64,000 nucleotides of DNA from Aminobacterium sp. MB27-C1 (GCF_030908405.1 NZ_CP133089.1:1116001-1180000), one strand, 5' to 3'. Positions 1-10,058 are shown, counted from the stretch's first letter. Numbers and translations are program-made. The notes: a model not told the origin generated them from the letters alone.

Positions 1-3000
1 GCGGTTCATTCGAATCAGAACGTTATTGTATCAACGGGAACCGGGAGCGGGAAGACAGAATCTTTTCTGCTGCCGATTCTGCTTCACCTCTATCAGGAAT
101 ATGAAATGGGAACTCTGGCTCCTGGAGTCAGGGCCCTTATCCTTTATCCAATGAATGCCCTCGCAAATGATCAGAGAGATCGTCTTGGGGAGATATCAGA
201 AATTATTTATCAAAGTGATTCCTCCTTTAGATTCACCTTTGGACAATACATTGGGGAAACCCCCCAAAACATAAAAGATCATCACAGAGGTGGCGAGACA
301 AGGGCAAGAGAACGCCGACCTGGAGAACTTGTTTTTCGCGAGGAAATGAGACAAACTCCTCCACACATACTTCTTACCAATTTTTCAATGCTTGAATACC
401 TGCTTCTTCGCCCGGATGATCATCCATTGTTCTCAGGAGAATCAGCGAGGAAGTGGAAATTTATCGTCTTAGATGAAGTTCATCAATATCGTGGATCTAT
501 CGGCATCGAGATGTCAATGCTTCTCAGACGTCTTAAACAGAGGCTTTTTGAAGAAGGGAAAACGAGTTCCTTTACGTGTATCGGTACCAGTGCAACCCTA
601 GCGGACGGTGAAAAGGGATTTCCTGCCGTTGCTGAATTTGCTTCAACCCTCTATGGTGAACCATTCTTGAAAGAAAACATAATTGAGGGCGCAACTCAGA
701 AAATACAAGATAAATCTACATATACTTTGACGGCTGAAGATTATCTTAAAATTGCTTCTAAGATTTATGAAGAGGACCAACTTCAGAAAACTCTTGATGA
801 TACAGTTGGCAAGTACAATATTGTTCCCTTGGATGAAGGTAAACCGCTGGAAATACAGTTAGGCCATCTGTTACTGCACGATAACAGGAGTTTTAGAATA
901 AGGACTTTGGTCGAAGGAAATCCTACAGATGTCCAGGAACTTGCTGATGTTGTGTTTGATGACATTCCCGTAGATGAGAGAAACAAAGCCCTCTATGCTC
1001 TTATTGAATGCCTTTCCTGGGCAAAAGATCCCCAGAATGAGGAACCCTTTGGTTCTCCCCGGTACCATTTTTTCTTGAGAGCGCTTGAGGGCGCTTTTAT
1101 CAGTTATCTGCCGGAGAAAAAAGTTTCAATTGACAGGTCTTTCGGATCCTCGGAGGGTATGATGTTTGAAACTGCTGTGTGCAGAGAATGTGGTCAGGCT
1201 TATTTTGTAGGCAGACTTATTTCTGATGGATCTATGCAGTATTTTAAAGAAGCAGTAAAAGATCCTGGCGATAGCAAGTACCAAATCGACTACTTAAGAC
1301 CCCTCGAAAAGGATTTTGAAGAAGAAATGGAAGAGAACCACCCGAATGAAGATTTGGATATTGGATATCTATGCCCTGTCTGCGGCGCTTATGGAGAGTT
1401 TACTCCTCCCGACTGTGGCCACAAAGAAAATATTATGCTACGAGTAATTCTTGAAGCGTCTTCTGATGATCCAAGATCTCAAGACAGGCCCTTTAAGTGT
1501 CAGGCATGCGGAGCTTCCTCTCCCAATACGCCTATAAGGAACGTGGTCTCCGGAAGCGATGCCCCACATTCTGTAATTGCAACAACACTCCATGAATGTT
1601 TGCCGGAAGATAGAAGAAAACTATTAGCCTTTGCTGATGGTAGGCAAGAAGCCGCATTCTTCGCATGGTACCTGGAGAATACTTATGATGGGTTTTTCCA
1701 GAGACATCTTATCCATGTTGCCTTGAAAAAACTTAGCGATATTGACACCGAAGAAATATCGGTGGAAGACCTGGTATCTCAACTGATGAAAGTGTCTTCG
1801 GGCTATAAACTCTTTGGTAAGAATGTAACAATAACCAAGAAGAAAGAACAGTGCTGGACTTGGATTCTGAAAGAATTCTTCGAGACAAGCAGGAGGGTTT
1901 CCCTTGAAGGAGTTGGCTTGCTTCAGTGGAATTTAAAACTTCCCGAAGATTTTCCTGTTCCGACAGAGCTGCTTGAGTTACCCTTTGAATTTACACACGA
2001 AGAAGTTCTGGAGCTTATCCGTTTTCTACTTGATTATTCAAGGCGACAGCATGCTGTGGAGTTCTCAGATCCTTCTGAAGATCTCGTCAACTGGGACCAG
2101 TTTGGATTTGGAACACATCAAGATCAGATCATCCTTGGAAAGCCCAACAGGATGGTATCTACCCACAGTTGGACCGGGAGAGGCAACAGAAGGCAATTCC
2201 TCAAGAAAATACTGGTTGCCCGCGGTATGGGAAAGGATTTTGCCGATAGATGCGCCGAACGATTTCTAAATCTTATATGGGATGCAATTCTGGAGTGGGA
2301 TACCACATGTACGGAAGATGACAATGACAAGTTGTTCATACCTTCCGGTCGCGATGGTTTTAGACTGAATCTAAGGTGGTATAGAGTCAAATCAACGGAA
2401 AAAGAAAAGCTCTATAAATGCTCCCTCTGCAATCAAATACAGCCTTACCCATTGCTTGGGTACTGTCAAAAACCAAACTGCAAAGGAATCATATTCCAAG
2501 TTCCAAGTTCAGTATTGTCTTTTAACCATTATCGGAGGCTATATCTTGGTGGGCTTCCTAGCAAAATGAGAGTGGAAGAACATACGGCCCAGTTAAATCA
2601 TGAAAAAGCACGGTCTTTCCAGAAAGATTTTAAGGAAGGGAAGATCCATGTACTGAGCTGTTCTACTACTTTTGAACTAGGCGTTGACCTGGGAACCCTG
2701 GACAACGTCTTTTTGAGAAACGTCCCCCCAGAGTCATTTAACTATGCTCAAAGGGTAGGAAGGGCCGGAAGACGAAGGGGATACCCCGGGTTTGCCATAA
2801 CCTTTTGCAAAAGATCCCCTCATGATCTTTATCACTTTTCGGAACCGTTAAATATAATCAGGGGTACCATAAAACCACCCGTGATTAATATCGTAAATAA
2901 GAAGATCCTTATTCGCCATGCTACTGCTTTGGTCCTTTCTCATTATTTCAGGAAATATCCAGAACGTTTTAAAAACGTTGAAGCTTTATTCGGCCTGGAT

Positions 3001-4419
3001 CTACTGGAGCCTAAGACAGTAGAAGAGCTTGTAAAACATGTGAAAAACAATCTTGCCGAGCTTCACTCTTCACTCGCAAGAATTATCCCCAAAGGTTACA
3101 CAGAGGATATGGGGATAGATGAAAACGATACTTGGATAGATTATGTTTGTGGTGGAAGCAGTCGTATTGCAGAAGCTGAGAAGATTTTTCAGTCCGATTA
3201 TAAGGAAACTTGGGAATTTGAGAAAAAATCTTCCAGCAAAGGAAACTATGATGCTGCAAAGTGGGCAAAAAGAATGCTTGCGACAATGAAATCAGAAGAT
3301 ACTCTTTCCTTCCTGTCAAAAACAACAGTTATTCCAAAATATGGATTCCCTGTAGATGTAGTTGATCTTGATACACGGGGCGCTAGGGGAGTTTCAGCGG
3401 GCCAAGAAATTCAGCTCCAGAGGGATCTTTCCATAGCTATATCTGAATTTGCCCCGACAAGCTCTGTTATCGCAAACAAAAAAGAATGGAAATCCTATGG
3501 TCTTAAGAAAGTGGCAAGCAAGGAATGGGAAAAGAGATATTATAAGAGATGTCCGGAACATAACTGCTTTGTCCAATGGAGAGAGGGTCAACCAGAACCA
3601 GAACTGGAGTGTGGATGCGACTGGGAGAAGAAAACGTATATTATCCCCTCTTTTGGTTTCGTTGTTTCAAGTAAGGAGATAATTAAGGAACCTAAAGTCA
3701 GACCCGGCAGGATGTTCTCAACAAAACCTTATTTTGCAGGGGCACTTCCCGATAGCTTAAATAAACCGGATATTCATCTTTTTACCGAAACAGATCCGTT
3801 AATCAAGCTAAAACCTGCACAGCCAGGATTAATGGCTGTGCTATGTGAAGGTAAAAAAGAAAATGCTTTCTACATATGTGAAAAGTGTGGGTATGGAACC
3901 ACCAAATTACCTTCCGATCCGTCACATACAAATGCAAGGGGAGAAAAGTGTAACGGAAAACTGAGCGTATATTCTCTCGGACATGAATTTATTACAGACG
4001 TTCTGGAACTTCGTCTTTTGCTTCCGGCATCACCCGGAACACATATCCTCTCATTAGGTATGTCATTGGCATATGCTATTGCAGAAGGAGCAGCACAGGC
4101 TCTTGGGATCCCTTCTAATGATCTGAATACTGCCATCGGGGAAATACCAAGTGTGACTAGAGAAGTACCTCCCATACTTCTTTACGATGCGGTTCCAGGA
4201 GGGGCCGGTATTGTGAGTAGTCTGGAAAAACCCGAAATTATTGTTGATACTCTGAGGTTTGCTCTGAAAAGAGTATCTGGTTCTTGTGGGTGTGATCCAG
4301 ATACAAGCTGTTACGGCTGTTTAAGAAGTTATAAAAACCAGTTTGCCCATCATTTCCTCAAAAGAGGTCTTGCAAAAGAATATCTTGAGAGGTTGCTTGT
4401 TTTAATTGATGAGTTTTAA
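1..4419 (+). CDS. Large SF2 DEAD/DEAH-type helicase with C-terminal DUF1998-type Cys motif (5' partial)
   Basis: The frame is open from base 1, so the gene starts outside the window; the first internal ATG (106) lies after the Walker A motif (STGTGSGKTE, bases 31-60) and cannot be the start. 1,472 codons are present. Motifs in order: Walker A; YPMNALANDQ (motif Ia region, about 150-180); DEVH box (472-483); GTSATL (motif III, about 583-600); a helicase C-terminal half with ELGVDLGTLDN and QRVGRAGRRRG (motifs V and VI, about 2670-2780). Several CxxC pairs (near 1180, 1373, 1499, 2419, 3880) suggest zinc ribbons. The tail carries CGCDPDTSCYGCLRSY, typical of DUF1998 helicases. Families with this architecture include DrmA (DISARM), DruE (Druantia), DpdJ and MrfA; I cannot decide among them without the N-terminus and upstream genes. 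It probably acts on DNA in defence or repair, which fits an island location. The gene appears intact as far as visible. Confidence 0.85.
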   Translation, partial: AVHSNQNVIVSTGTGSGKTESFLLPILLHLYQEYEMGTLAPGVRALILYPMNALANDQRDRLGEISEIIYQSDSSFRFTFGQYIGETPQNIKDHHRGGETRARERRPGELVFREEMRQTPPHILLTNFSMLEYLLLRPDDHPLFSGESARKWKFIVLDEVHQYRGSIGIEMSMLLRRLKQRLFEEGKTSSFTCIGTSATLADGEKGFPAVAEFASTLYGEPFLKENIIEGATQKIQDKSTYTLTAEDYLKIASKIYEEDQLQKTLDDTVGKYNIVPLDEGKPLEIQLGHLLLHDNRSFRIRTLVEGNPTDVQELADVVFDDIPVDERNKALYALIECLSWAKDPQNEEPFGSPRYHFFLRALEGAFISYLPEKKVSIDRSFGSSEGMMFETAVCRECGQAYFVGRLISDGSMQYFKEAVKDPGDSKYQIDYLRPLEKDFEEEMEENHPNEDLDIGYLCPVCGAYGEFTPPDCGHKENIMLRVILEASSDDPRSQDRPFKCQACGASSPNTPIRNVVSGSDAPHSVIATTLHECLPEDRRKLLAFADGRQEAAFFAWYLENTYDGFFQRHLIHVALKKLSDIDTEEISVEDLVSQLMKVSSGYKLFGKNVTITKKKEQCWTWILKEFFETSRRVSLEGVGLLQWNLKLPEDFPVPTELLELPFEFTHEEVLELIRFLLDYSRRQHAVEFSDPSEDLVNWDQFGFGTHQDQIILGKPNRMVSTHSWTGRGNRRQFLKKILVARGMGKDFADRCAERFLNLIWDAILEWDTTCTEDDNDKLFIPSGRDGFRLNLRWYRVKSTEKEKLYKCSLCNQIQPYPLLGYCQKPNCKGIIFQVPSSVLSFNHYRRLYLGGLPSKMRVEEHTAQLNHEKARSFQKDFKEGKIHVLSCSTTFELGVDLGTLDNVFLRNVPPESFNYAQRVGRAGRRRGYPGFAITFCKRSPHDLYHFSEPLNIIRGTIKPPVINIVNKKILIRHATALVLSHYFRKYPERFKNVEALFGLDLLEPKTVEELVKHVKNNLAELHSSLARIIPKGYTEDMGIDENDTWIDYVCGGSSRIAEAEKIFQSDYKETWEFEKKSSSKGNYDAAKWAKRMLATMKSEDTLSFLSKTTVIPKYGFPVDVVDLDTRGARGVSAGQEIQLQRDLSIAISEFAPTSSVIANKKEWKSYGLKKVASKEWEKRYYKRCPEHNCFVQWREGQPEPELECGCDWEKKTYIIPSFGFVVSSKEIIKEPKVRPGRMFSTKPYFAGALPDSLNKPDIHLFTETDPLIKLKPAQPGLMAVLCEGKKENAFYICEKCGYGTTKLPSDPSHTNARGEKCNGKLSVYSLGHEFITDVLELRLLLPASPGTHILSLGMSLAYAIAEGAAQALGIPSNDLNTAIGEIPSVTREVPPILLYDAVPGGAGIVSSLEKPEIIVDTLRFALKRVSGSCGCDPDTSCYGCLRSYKNQFAHHFLKRGLAKEYLERLLVLIDEF

Positions 4420-4973
4420 ACAAACATGTCCAGGGGGTATTTATGAATACCAAATTAAATATTTGCCATCTTCGCCGAAACTATCTGCAGAAGTATCAAC
4501 AACATTGGGCCAAATAAGCTTATTTATTCTCACTTCAAAGAATAAGGTCAGTTTTATAAAGAGATTATGGAGCTTGGGGAAGAGATTGATGCTTATGAAT
4601 ATATAAAACATTTTTTAAGAAAGGAGTAGATCATATCTATTCTTAAAGAAAACGAAACTGGGATACCAATATTGAAAATGACTAGAATGTAAACACCTTT
4701 GTGAGAATCTTTAACAATGCAATAACATTCCAGTCTGGCCATCGATATTAACAACTTTCTTTTTTCTGATATGTGTTCTTGGAAGAAGATGCCAGATTGA
4801 ATCAAAAGTTTGGAGGCATATCTTTGGGCGTATTTTCCAGACTTACGGAACTTTGGAAAAGCAAAGATAAAAAGAGATATGATGCAGAAATAAAGCAAGA
4901 TATAGGGAGCTTAAAGCATCTCGAAGCAGACCCTATATATTATATATAGAGATTCTGTAATCTAAGATCGGCT
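4420..4973 (+). other. Degraded gap with broken coding traces
   Basis: No intact gene is visible between the big helicase and the MrfB-like remnant. Short coding-looking stretches remain: a 24-codon frame from ATG 4442, a 20-codon frame from ATG 4567 (MELGEEIDAYEYIKHFLRKE), and a lysine/glutamate-rich frame ending at a TAG near 4950. They lie in different frames and are each closed by a stop. I read this as the remains of one or two small genes, but I cannot name a family. Confidence 0.4.
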
Positions 4974-5919
4974 GTGTCTTCCCATGAAAAGGAAGAAGAG
5001 CAGACGAAACACCTTCTGCTAAAGTTACTTGATAAATATGGGGGAGCGACTCTCGAACAGCTCTTTCCCCAAGGTCTGCAAAATGTTATTGACGGAGAGA
5101 GCTGTTTCCATATACAATTAAAAAATGAAGGTCTCTTTACGAGACCCTGTAGTGAATTGTGCCGCGATTATATAATGTCTAACCTTAAGCTCGTCCGAGG
5201 AATAGGCCCCCACTATGAAATGAAGCTTAAAAAAAGGGATATAACACACTTTCAAATCTCATTGAACATTCCCGTTATGGCAATTGCGCTCAAGAGATTA
5301 TGTCACTCTTTGATGAAGATCCATGCGAACTGGTAGATTGTGTCAGTGGCCTGTTCGGATCCTTCTCTCTTGGCCCTATCCGGACTGTTTGAAGAAGAAG
5401 ATCTCTTTTTCATGGACATCGAGACTCTTGAACTGTCCGGAGTTCCCCTGATACTTATCGGTGTAGGCGAGATGTCCGAGGGGATCATAACTGTAAATCA
5501 GTATCTCCTGAGAGACATCAAGGAAGAATACGCAGCCCTTCAGTCGTACCTGGTTCACCTTAGATCAAAAAAGGCACTTTTCACATATAATGGTAACCTT
5601 CATAGACGGACGTTTTACCTATAATGGAATCCCTGAGGCTCATGACATAACCCATTTCGACCTCATGCATTTCTGCAGGCGAAGATGGAAGAACTTCCTT
5701 CCCAACTGCAAGCTTAAGACCATCGAAACGCACCTGGTGGGTGCTGAAAGGGACGATGATGTTCCCGGAGCCTATGTTCCTCACTTCTACGATACCTATT
5801 TGAGGGAGGGCAATCCTGGGCCCCTGGTACCCATTATTAAGCATAATCGACTTGATGTTGTACATCTTGCCAATATATATTCCTACCTATGCGGAGAGTG
5901 GTTCGATGCCAAAAATTAA
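4974..5919 (+). pseudogene. MrfB/YprB-like RNase H-fold exonuclease, broken
   Basis: Pieces in two frames read like one YprB/MrfB family protein, the metal-dependent 3'-5' exonuclease that works with MrfA in mitomycin C lesion repair in Bacillus subtilis. The first part (4974-5336) has the N-terminal region with KLVRGIGPHYEMKL, a helix-hairpin-helix-like 'GIGP' signature. An in-frame TAG at 5334-5336 interrupts it. The second part (from 5337 on in the same frame) has FFMDIETLELSG, the DEDD-type first acidic motif. Around 5590-5620 the frame changes and a few residues appear lost. The last part (to 5919) carries HFDLMHFCRRRW and HNRLDVVHLA, the remaining exonuclease motifs. At least one stop and one frameshift or deletion are needed to explain it, so it is probably non-functional unless the assembly is wrong. 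It lies directly upstream of an MrfA-like remnant. Confidence 0.75.
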
Positions 5920-7869
5920 AGCTATGCTGAAATCCCTAAAAATAAACAAACATTTCTCCCAAAGGATCTGTCATGTCTGGCAGAACAGTCCTATAGATGC
6001 GGAGTATGGGCCCGTTCCTCAGGATCTCGACCCCAAGATAGTATCCTATCTCCAGAAAAACAGCATAAGCCTCTACTCACATCAGGCGGAAGGAATAAAG
6101 AGATGCCTGGCTGGCGAAAACGTAATCGTCACCACTCCGACTGCAAGCGGAAAAACCATGATCTTCAACCTTTCAGTTCTAAATAGTATGATCAAGAACA
6201 AGAAATCCCGGGCCATGTACATCTATCCGAGAAAAGCCCTTGCTAACGATCAGATGAAGTCTCTCCTTGTCCTGGAGAGGGATCTGGCAATAAGGATCAA
6301 CCCAGCTATATACGACGGAGATACGCCCCAGTCTCAGAAGGGGACCATAAGAACCAGATCAAGGCTCATAATGACAAACCCGCACGAGCTTCATTATTGT
6401 CTGGGAAACCATTATAAATGGAAGAAAGAATTCTGGGAGAACCTTGAATATATAATCATTGACGAAGCCCATATGTACAGGGGGATCTTCGGATCTCACA
6501 TCGCACTTCTTTTGCGAAGGATAAAGAGGATATGCAACTGGTACGGGTGTAACCCAAAGTTAATTCTGTCCTCGGCTACCATCGCAAACGCCGTCGAATT
6601 TGCAGAAAAACTCACGCAGGAAGATTCGTTCTGCCTCATCGATAAGAGTGGAGCTCCAGAATCTTTGAAGCATTTTGTCCTTTACAATCCCTTCATGGAG
6701 GGCCTAGGATACTACCTGTCTCCAGCAAATGAAACCCTAAGACTCTTTCATCTATTTGTAACTAAGGGCCTTCAGACTCTTTCTTTTGTTGGCAGCAGAA
6801 AAATGGCAGAACTAATTGCCTTCTTTTCCAAAGGTTCTCTAAATAAAAAGAACTTTGCCGATCTTGCAGACAAGGTAATAGTCTATAAGGCAGGCTATAC
6901 TCCTGGTTAACGTAGAGAGATAGAGCAGGGTCTTAAACAGGGAAATTTACGGGGTGTGGTTTCCACCAATGCTCTCAAACTCGGAATTGATATTGGATCT
7001 CTGGATGCTGTAATCCTGGAAGCTCTCCACCATCAGTACTGGTAAGTCCCACGCCCAGGGGATGGGTCTACTCCGGAAAGAGCAGGGCTCCAGAGCTTGT
7101 CTCTCTTACCGACTCTGATATGAACAGTTCCTTCAAGATCCTCTGTAATGGTGTAGTTCTTGAAACTATAGAACGTGACAAGATATATGATGAAGCACAC
7201 CCAAATGCAGTATGGATCCACATGGGACAACAGTATCTTGTCAAAGAGGTCAATGAAAATCTCCAGACCATCACAGTAATTAGAAAAGACATGGACTACT
7301 ACACCAAGACCATGAAAGAAATCAACGTTTCAAACATCAAAGAAGAAGAAAGGATAGTCTATTCGGACAATCATTGTTCACTGTGCAAGGGAGCACTTAC
7401 CGTCACCAGGCATATTTGGGGATATAAGGTTATGAAGGATGACCAGGTTCTGGAAATACATAACGAAGAGTTTCCCTCCACATCCATCAATACAAAAGGA
7501 TGAATCCGTTTTTTATTCTGGTTTGGTCGGGATTGAGCATGCCCAATTGGGGATTTCCCCCCCCTTTTCATAATGTGTGACCAACGACGAAACATCGATG
7601 GAAAGACCTTTGCCATGCACCCTGAGACCCAAACCCCCGCCATTTTCATATTTGACAACTTTGACGGAGGACTTGGCCTTACAGATGCCCTTTTCATTGC
7701 TTTCGATGATATCTTTGAGAAAGCAGCTTATATCGTAAATCACTGTAATTGCAAAGAAGGTTGTCCTGGATGTATTTATCTACCGCGTAGGAAGGAAGAG
7801 AATATGTCCATCAACAAGGAAGTTAAAAAGGAGTTTATGAATTTTATGTTGAAGCCATCTGTTCATTAG
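5906..7869 (+). pseudogene. MrfA/YprA-like DEAD/DEAH helicase, broken
   Basis: The first piece (5906-6910) is the N-terminal helicase half of a YprA/MrfA-type protein: SHQAEGIKRCLAG (Q-motif region), TPTASGKT (Walker A), YPRKALANDQ, IDEAHMYRG (DEAH box) and SSATIAN (motif III). A TAA at 6908-6910 sits inside a continuous family-like reading (GYTPG[12 protein letters not shown]), followed by [17 protein letters not shown], the motif V region. Frame is then lost near 7035, where the motif VI region is missing. A further piece (about 7062-7503) has a CSLCKG-type motif, and another frame (7573-7869) holds DNFDGGLGLTD and CNCKEGCPGC, the DUF1998 C-terminal signature. One stop, at least two frameshifts and internal deletions make it a pseudogene. 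The start at 5906 (ATG, MPKIKAML) overlaps the end of the MrfB-like remnant, as in a coupled pair. Gene order is B then A, opposite to Bacillus yprAB. Confidence 0.8.
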
Positions 7870-7971
7870 CTATTGTTGAATCTGGGCGAAAGAGTCTCCA
7901 GTTATGCTTTGCCATGGAGATTTCTCAAATTACAACTCAAACTATCATCGGATTTGCAAGGCCTTAATTGG

Positions 7972-7999
7972 AGGGGTTCGAGTCCCCTCTCTCGCACCA
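7972..7999 (+). mobile_element. Orphan tRNA 3' end (T-arm, acceptor strand, CCA): probable attachment-site scar
   Basis: A perfect T-arm is present: stem AGGGG / CCCCT around loop TTCGAGT (7972-7988). It is followed by CTCTCGC, A and CCA (to 7999), which read as the 3' acceptor strand, discriminator and terminal CCA. The matching 5' acceptor strand (GCGAGAG) and the D- and anticodon arms are not found in the roughly 90 bases upstream, so this is not a complete tRNA. Discriminator A and this acceptor sequence would suit a tRNA-Leu (inference). Integrases of the tyrosine family often recombine into tRNA 3' ends and leave such a duplicate at the far end of the element. The element would then occupy the sequence to the left. 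Confidence 0.75.
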
Positions 8000-8010
8000 T
8001 TCTGGGAATA

Positions 8011-8042
8011 AAAATAGGCGGCTTTAAAGCCGCCTATTTTTT
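8011..8042. terminator. Bidirectional rho-independent terminator
   Basis: A stem of about 11-12 bp (ATAGGCGGCTTT / AAAGCCGCCTAT) has a U-run on both sides (TTTTTT to the right; AAAAA, read as U on the minus strand, to the left). It lies 32 bases beyond the stop codon of the minus-strand TRAP permease, so it most likely ends that operon. On the plus strand it would have terminated the tRNA whose 3' end lies just upstream. Confidence 0.85.
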
Positions 8043-8073
8043 ATCTCTTTCAATCTGAATAAACTCTATACGT

Positions 8074-9948
8074 TTAAGATATCTTTAGTTTTTTCTGCTC
8101 TGAAAAGAAAAAGAGCAAGAAAGTCAGTCCAACACTGACTAAAGATATGATTGGCTGGCTATGAAGAGCCGCTAAGGCAGTGAGCACAAAAAGCCCTCTG
8201 TACCACTTTGGCAAAGGAGCACGTGCAAAACCTGTCAGGGCAAAGGCCATACCAGTAAGAGCACCTATTCCACTAATTATAGCTAACAAATTTTCTGTTA
8301 ATGTCCCCTGAAGTATCAACCCGGGATCATAACAAAACGCAAAAGGAACAACAAAAGCTAATATGCCAAGTTTACTGGCAGTGAAGCCTGTTTTATTCGG
8401 TGGCGATCCCGCAATAGAAGCTGCGGCATAGGCAGCTAATGCTACAGGAGGAGTGATGTTAGACACGATGGCATAGTAAAATACAAAAAGATGCGCCGCG
8501 ATAGGAAGGAATCCTATCTTTGCAAGGGCTGGAACGCCTAATGCAGCCCCAAGAATATAAGCACTGGTAGTAGGCAATCCCATACCAAGAATAAGAGAGA
8601 CTAATGCTATCAAGACCAATGCCAAGAATGAATTACCACGGGCAAGTTGAAGAACAGCACCTACAAATTTAAACCCAATACCAGATAGAGCTACTGAACC
8701 AACAACTAAACCAGCCGACGCACATGCAGTACAGATAATAGGGATATTTTGTGATCCATCGTGAATGGCCGCAAGTATTTGTTTTGGCCCCATACGTCGA
8801 GCAGGGTTAGGAAGTGAAATGGCCCAAGCAAGAATAATGCCAGCAATAGCTCCGTACATAGGGGTATATCCAGCAAGAAGCATATAGACAAGCAATACAA
8901 TGGGTGACATCATATATAAACGTTTGATAACGACTTTTTTTGAAGGCAATTCGCTAGCCGGTAGCCCTTTAAGTCCATCTCTAATAGCAGTAAGGTGTAC
9001 CATCAAAAGCACAGCCCCGTAGTAGAAGAAAGATGGGAGAATCGCCGCTATTATTATCTTGTTAAATGGAACCCCTAAAAGAGCAGCCATAACAAATGCG
9101 CCGGCTCCCATAATCGGAGGCATGAGCTGCCCTCCAGCACTCGCAACAGCTTCTACTGCTCCGGCAAAATGAGGTTGATATCCAATACGTTTCATTAAAG
9201 GAATTGTAAAAGATCCTGTGCCATAGACATTTGCTACTGCAGATCCTGAAATTGATCCAAATAGAGCAGAACTCACGACCGCAATTTTTGCCGGTCCCCC
9301 AGCGGCAGTACCTGTGAAGGCTTGTGCAAATTCCATAAAATATTCACCTACACCACTTTTTTCTAGAAAGCCGCCAAAAATAAGAAAAATCATAACGAAC
9401 GTCGCTGAAACACCCAACGACGAAGAAAAGATTCCTTCATCGGTAAGAAACATTCCTTCAATAATTCTTTCAAATTCTGTGGGTACACCACGAAGAGCTG
9501 CAGGAAGAAAGCTAGCGTCGCATACGTATGTATAAACTGTAAAAGCCACAGCTACGATAACTAGAGGAAGCCCTACAATGCGACGAGTTGCTTCTAAAAG
9601 CAATATAATCAACAATGTACCGAGTACAAGTTGAATCATTGTCAACTCGTCAACTCCCTGCATACGCATCATAATTTGATCATAATTAAGCATAATATAG
9701 AGTCCAGGAGTTGCTGAGACTGCTGCAAGAATCCAATCGTACCAAGGAACTCTCGTTTCTGGATTTAAAACTTTTTTCGAAGAAATGGGGTAAAGGACAA
9801 AGGTCATCGGCAAAACCCAAGTTAGGTGGATTGCCCTTTGTAGATATGCCTCAAAGGAACCAAAAACAGCTGTGTAGAGATGAAAAATTCCCATCGCTAG
9901 AATATAGACATAAAGTACCTTTGCGACATTACCGTCAAGTTTTCTCAT
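8074..9948 (-). CDS. TRAP transporter fused 4TM/12TM permease (TAXI type)
   Basis: 624 residues. This is the fused DctQ-DctM form of a tripartite ATP-independent periplasmic transporter, which imports organic acids or amino acids using an ion gradient. Many hydrophobic helices run through the protein. The N-terminal roughly 150 residues resemble the small permease, and the rest the large permease, with GGFLEKSGVGEYF, GSISGSAVANVYGTG, GGQLMPPIMGAGAF and GLPTTSAYILGA, all typical of the family. The ATG has an AAGGAGG site upstream. It is the second gene of an operon behind the TAXI solute receptor (10086-11072), as usual for this class. Substrate is not predictable; characterised TAXI systems take glutamate/glutamine or 2-oxoglutarate-like compounds. 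Confidence 0.93.
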   Translation of the reverse strand: MRKLDGNVAKVLYVYILAMGIFHLYTAVFGSFEAYLQRAIHLTWVLPMTFVLYPISSKKVLNPETRVPWYDWILAAVSATPGLYIMLNYDQIMMRMQGVDELTMIQLVLGTLLIILLLEATRRIVGLPLVIVAVAFTVYTYVCDASFLPAALRGVPTEFERIIEGMFLTDEGIFSSSLGVSATFVMIFLIFGGFLEKSGVGEYFMEFAQAFTGTAAGGPAKIAVVSSALFGSISGSAVANVYGTGSFTIPLMKRIGYQPHFAGAVEAVASAGGQLMPPIMGAGAFVMAALLGVPFNKIIIAAILPSFFYYGAVLLMVHLTAIRDGLKGLPASELPSKKVVIKRLYMMSPIVLLVYMLLAGYTPMYGAIAGIILAWAISLPNPARRMGPKQILAAIHDGSQNIPIICTACASAGLVVGSVALSGIGFKFVGAVLQLARGNSFLALVLIALVSLILGMGLPTTSAYILGAALGVPALAKIGFLPIAAHLFVFYYAIVSNITPPVALAAYAAASIAGSPPNKTGFTASKLGILAFVVPFAFCYDPGLILQGTLTENLLAIISGIGALTGMAFALTGFARAPLPKWYRGLFVLTALAALHSQPIISLVSVGLTFLLFFFSEQKKLKIS

Positions 9949-10029
9949 TACATAAAAAACCTCCTTGGCTAAAAATCGGGATATCGTTCTCCCTACAAGG
10001 AATAAAGGAAAAAAGAAAACAGAAAAGAA

Positions 10030-10058
10030 CCTAGAAAGCGAAAATTTCGCTTTCTAGG
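10030..10058 (-). terminator. Intercistronic hairpin between receptor and permease (attenuator-like)
   Basis: CCTAGAAAGCGAAA pairs with TTTCGCTTTCTAGG (about 13 bp, one-base loop). It lies in the 137-base gap between the solute-receptor gene and the permease gene; on the minus strand a U-rich tract follows. It probably stops part of the transcripts or protects the receptor mRNA, giving more receptor than permease. Confidence 0.6.

Noticed and set aside
7870-7971. A complete tRNA-Leu or tRNA-Ser ending at 7999
   Set aside because: No D-arm, anticodon stem or 5' acceptor strand complementary to the 3' end occurs in the preceding sequence.
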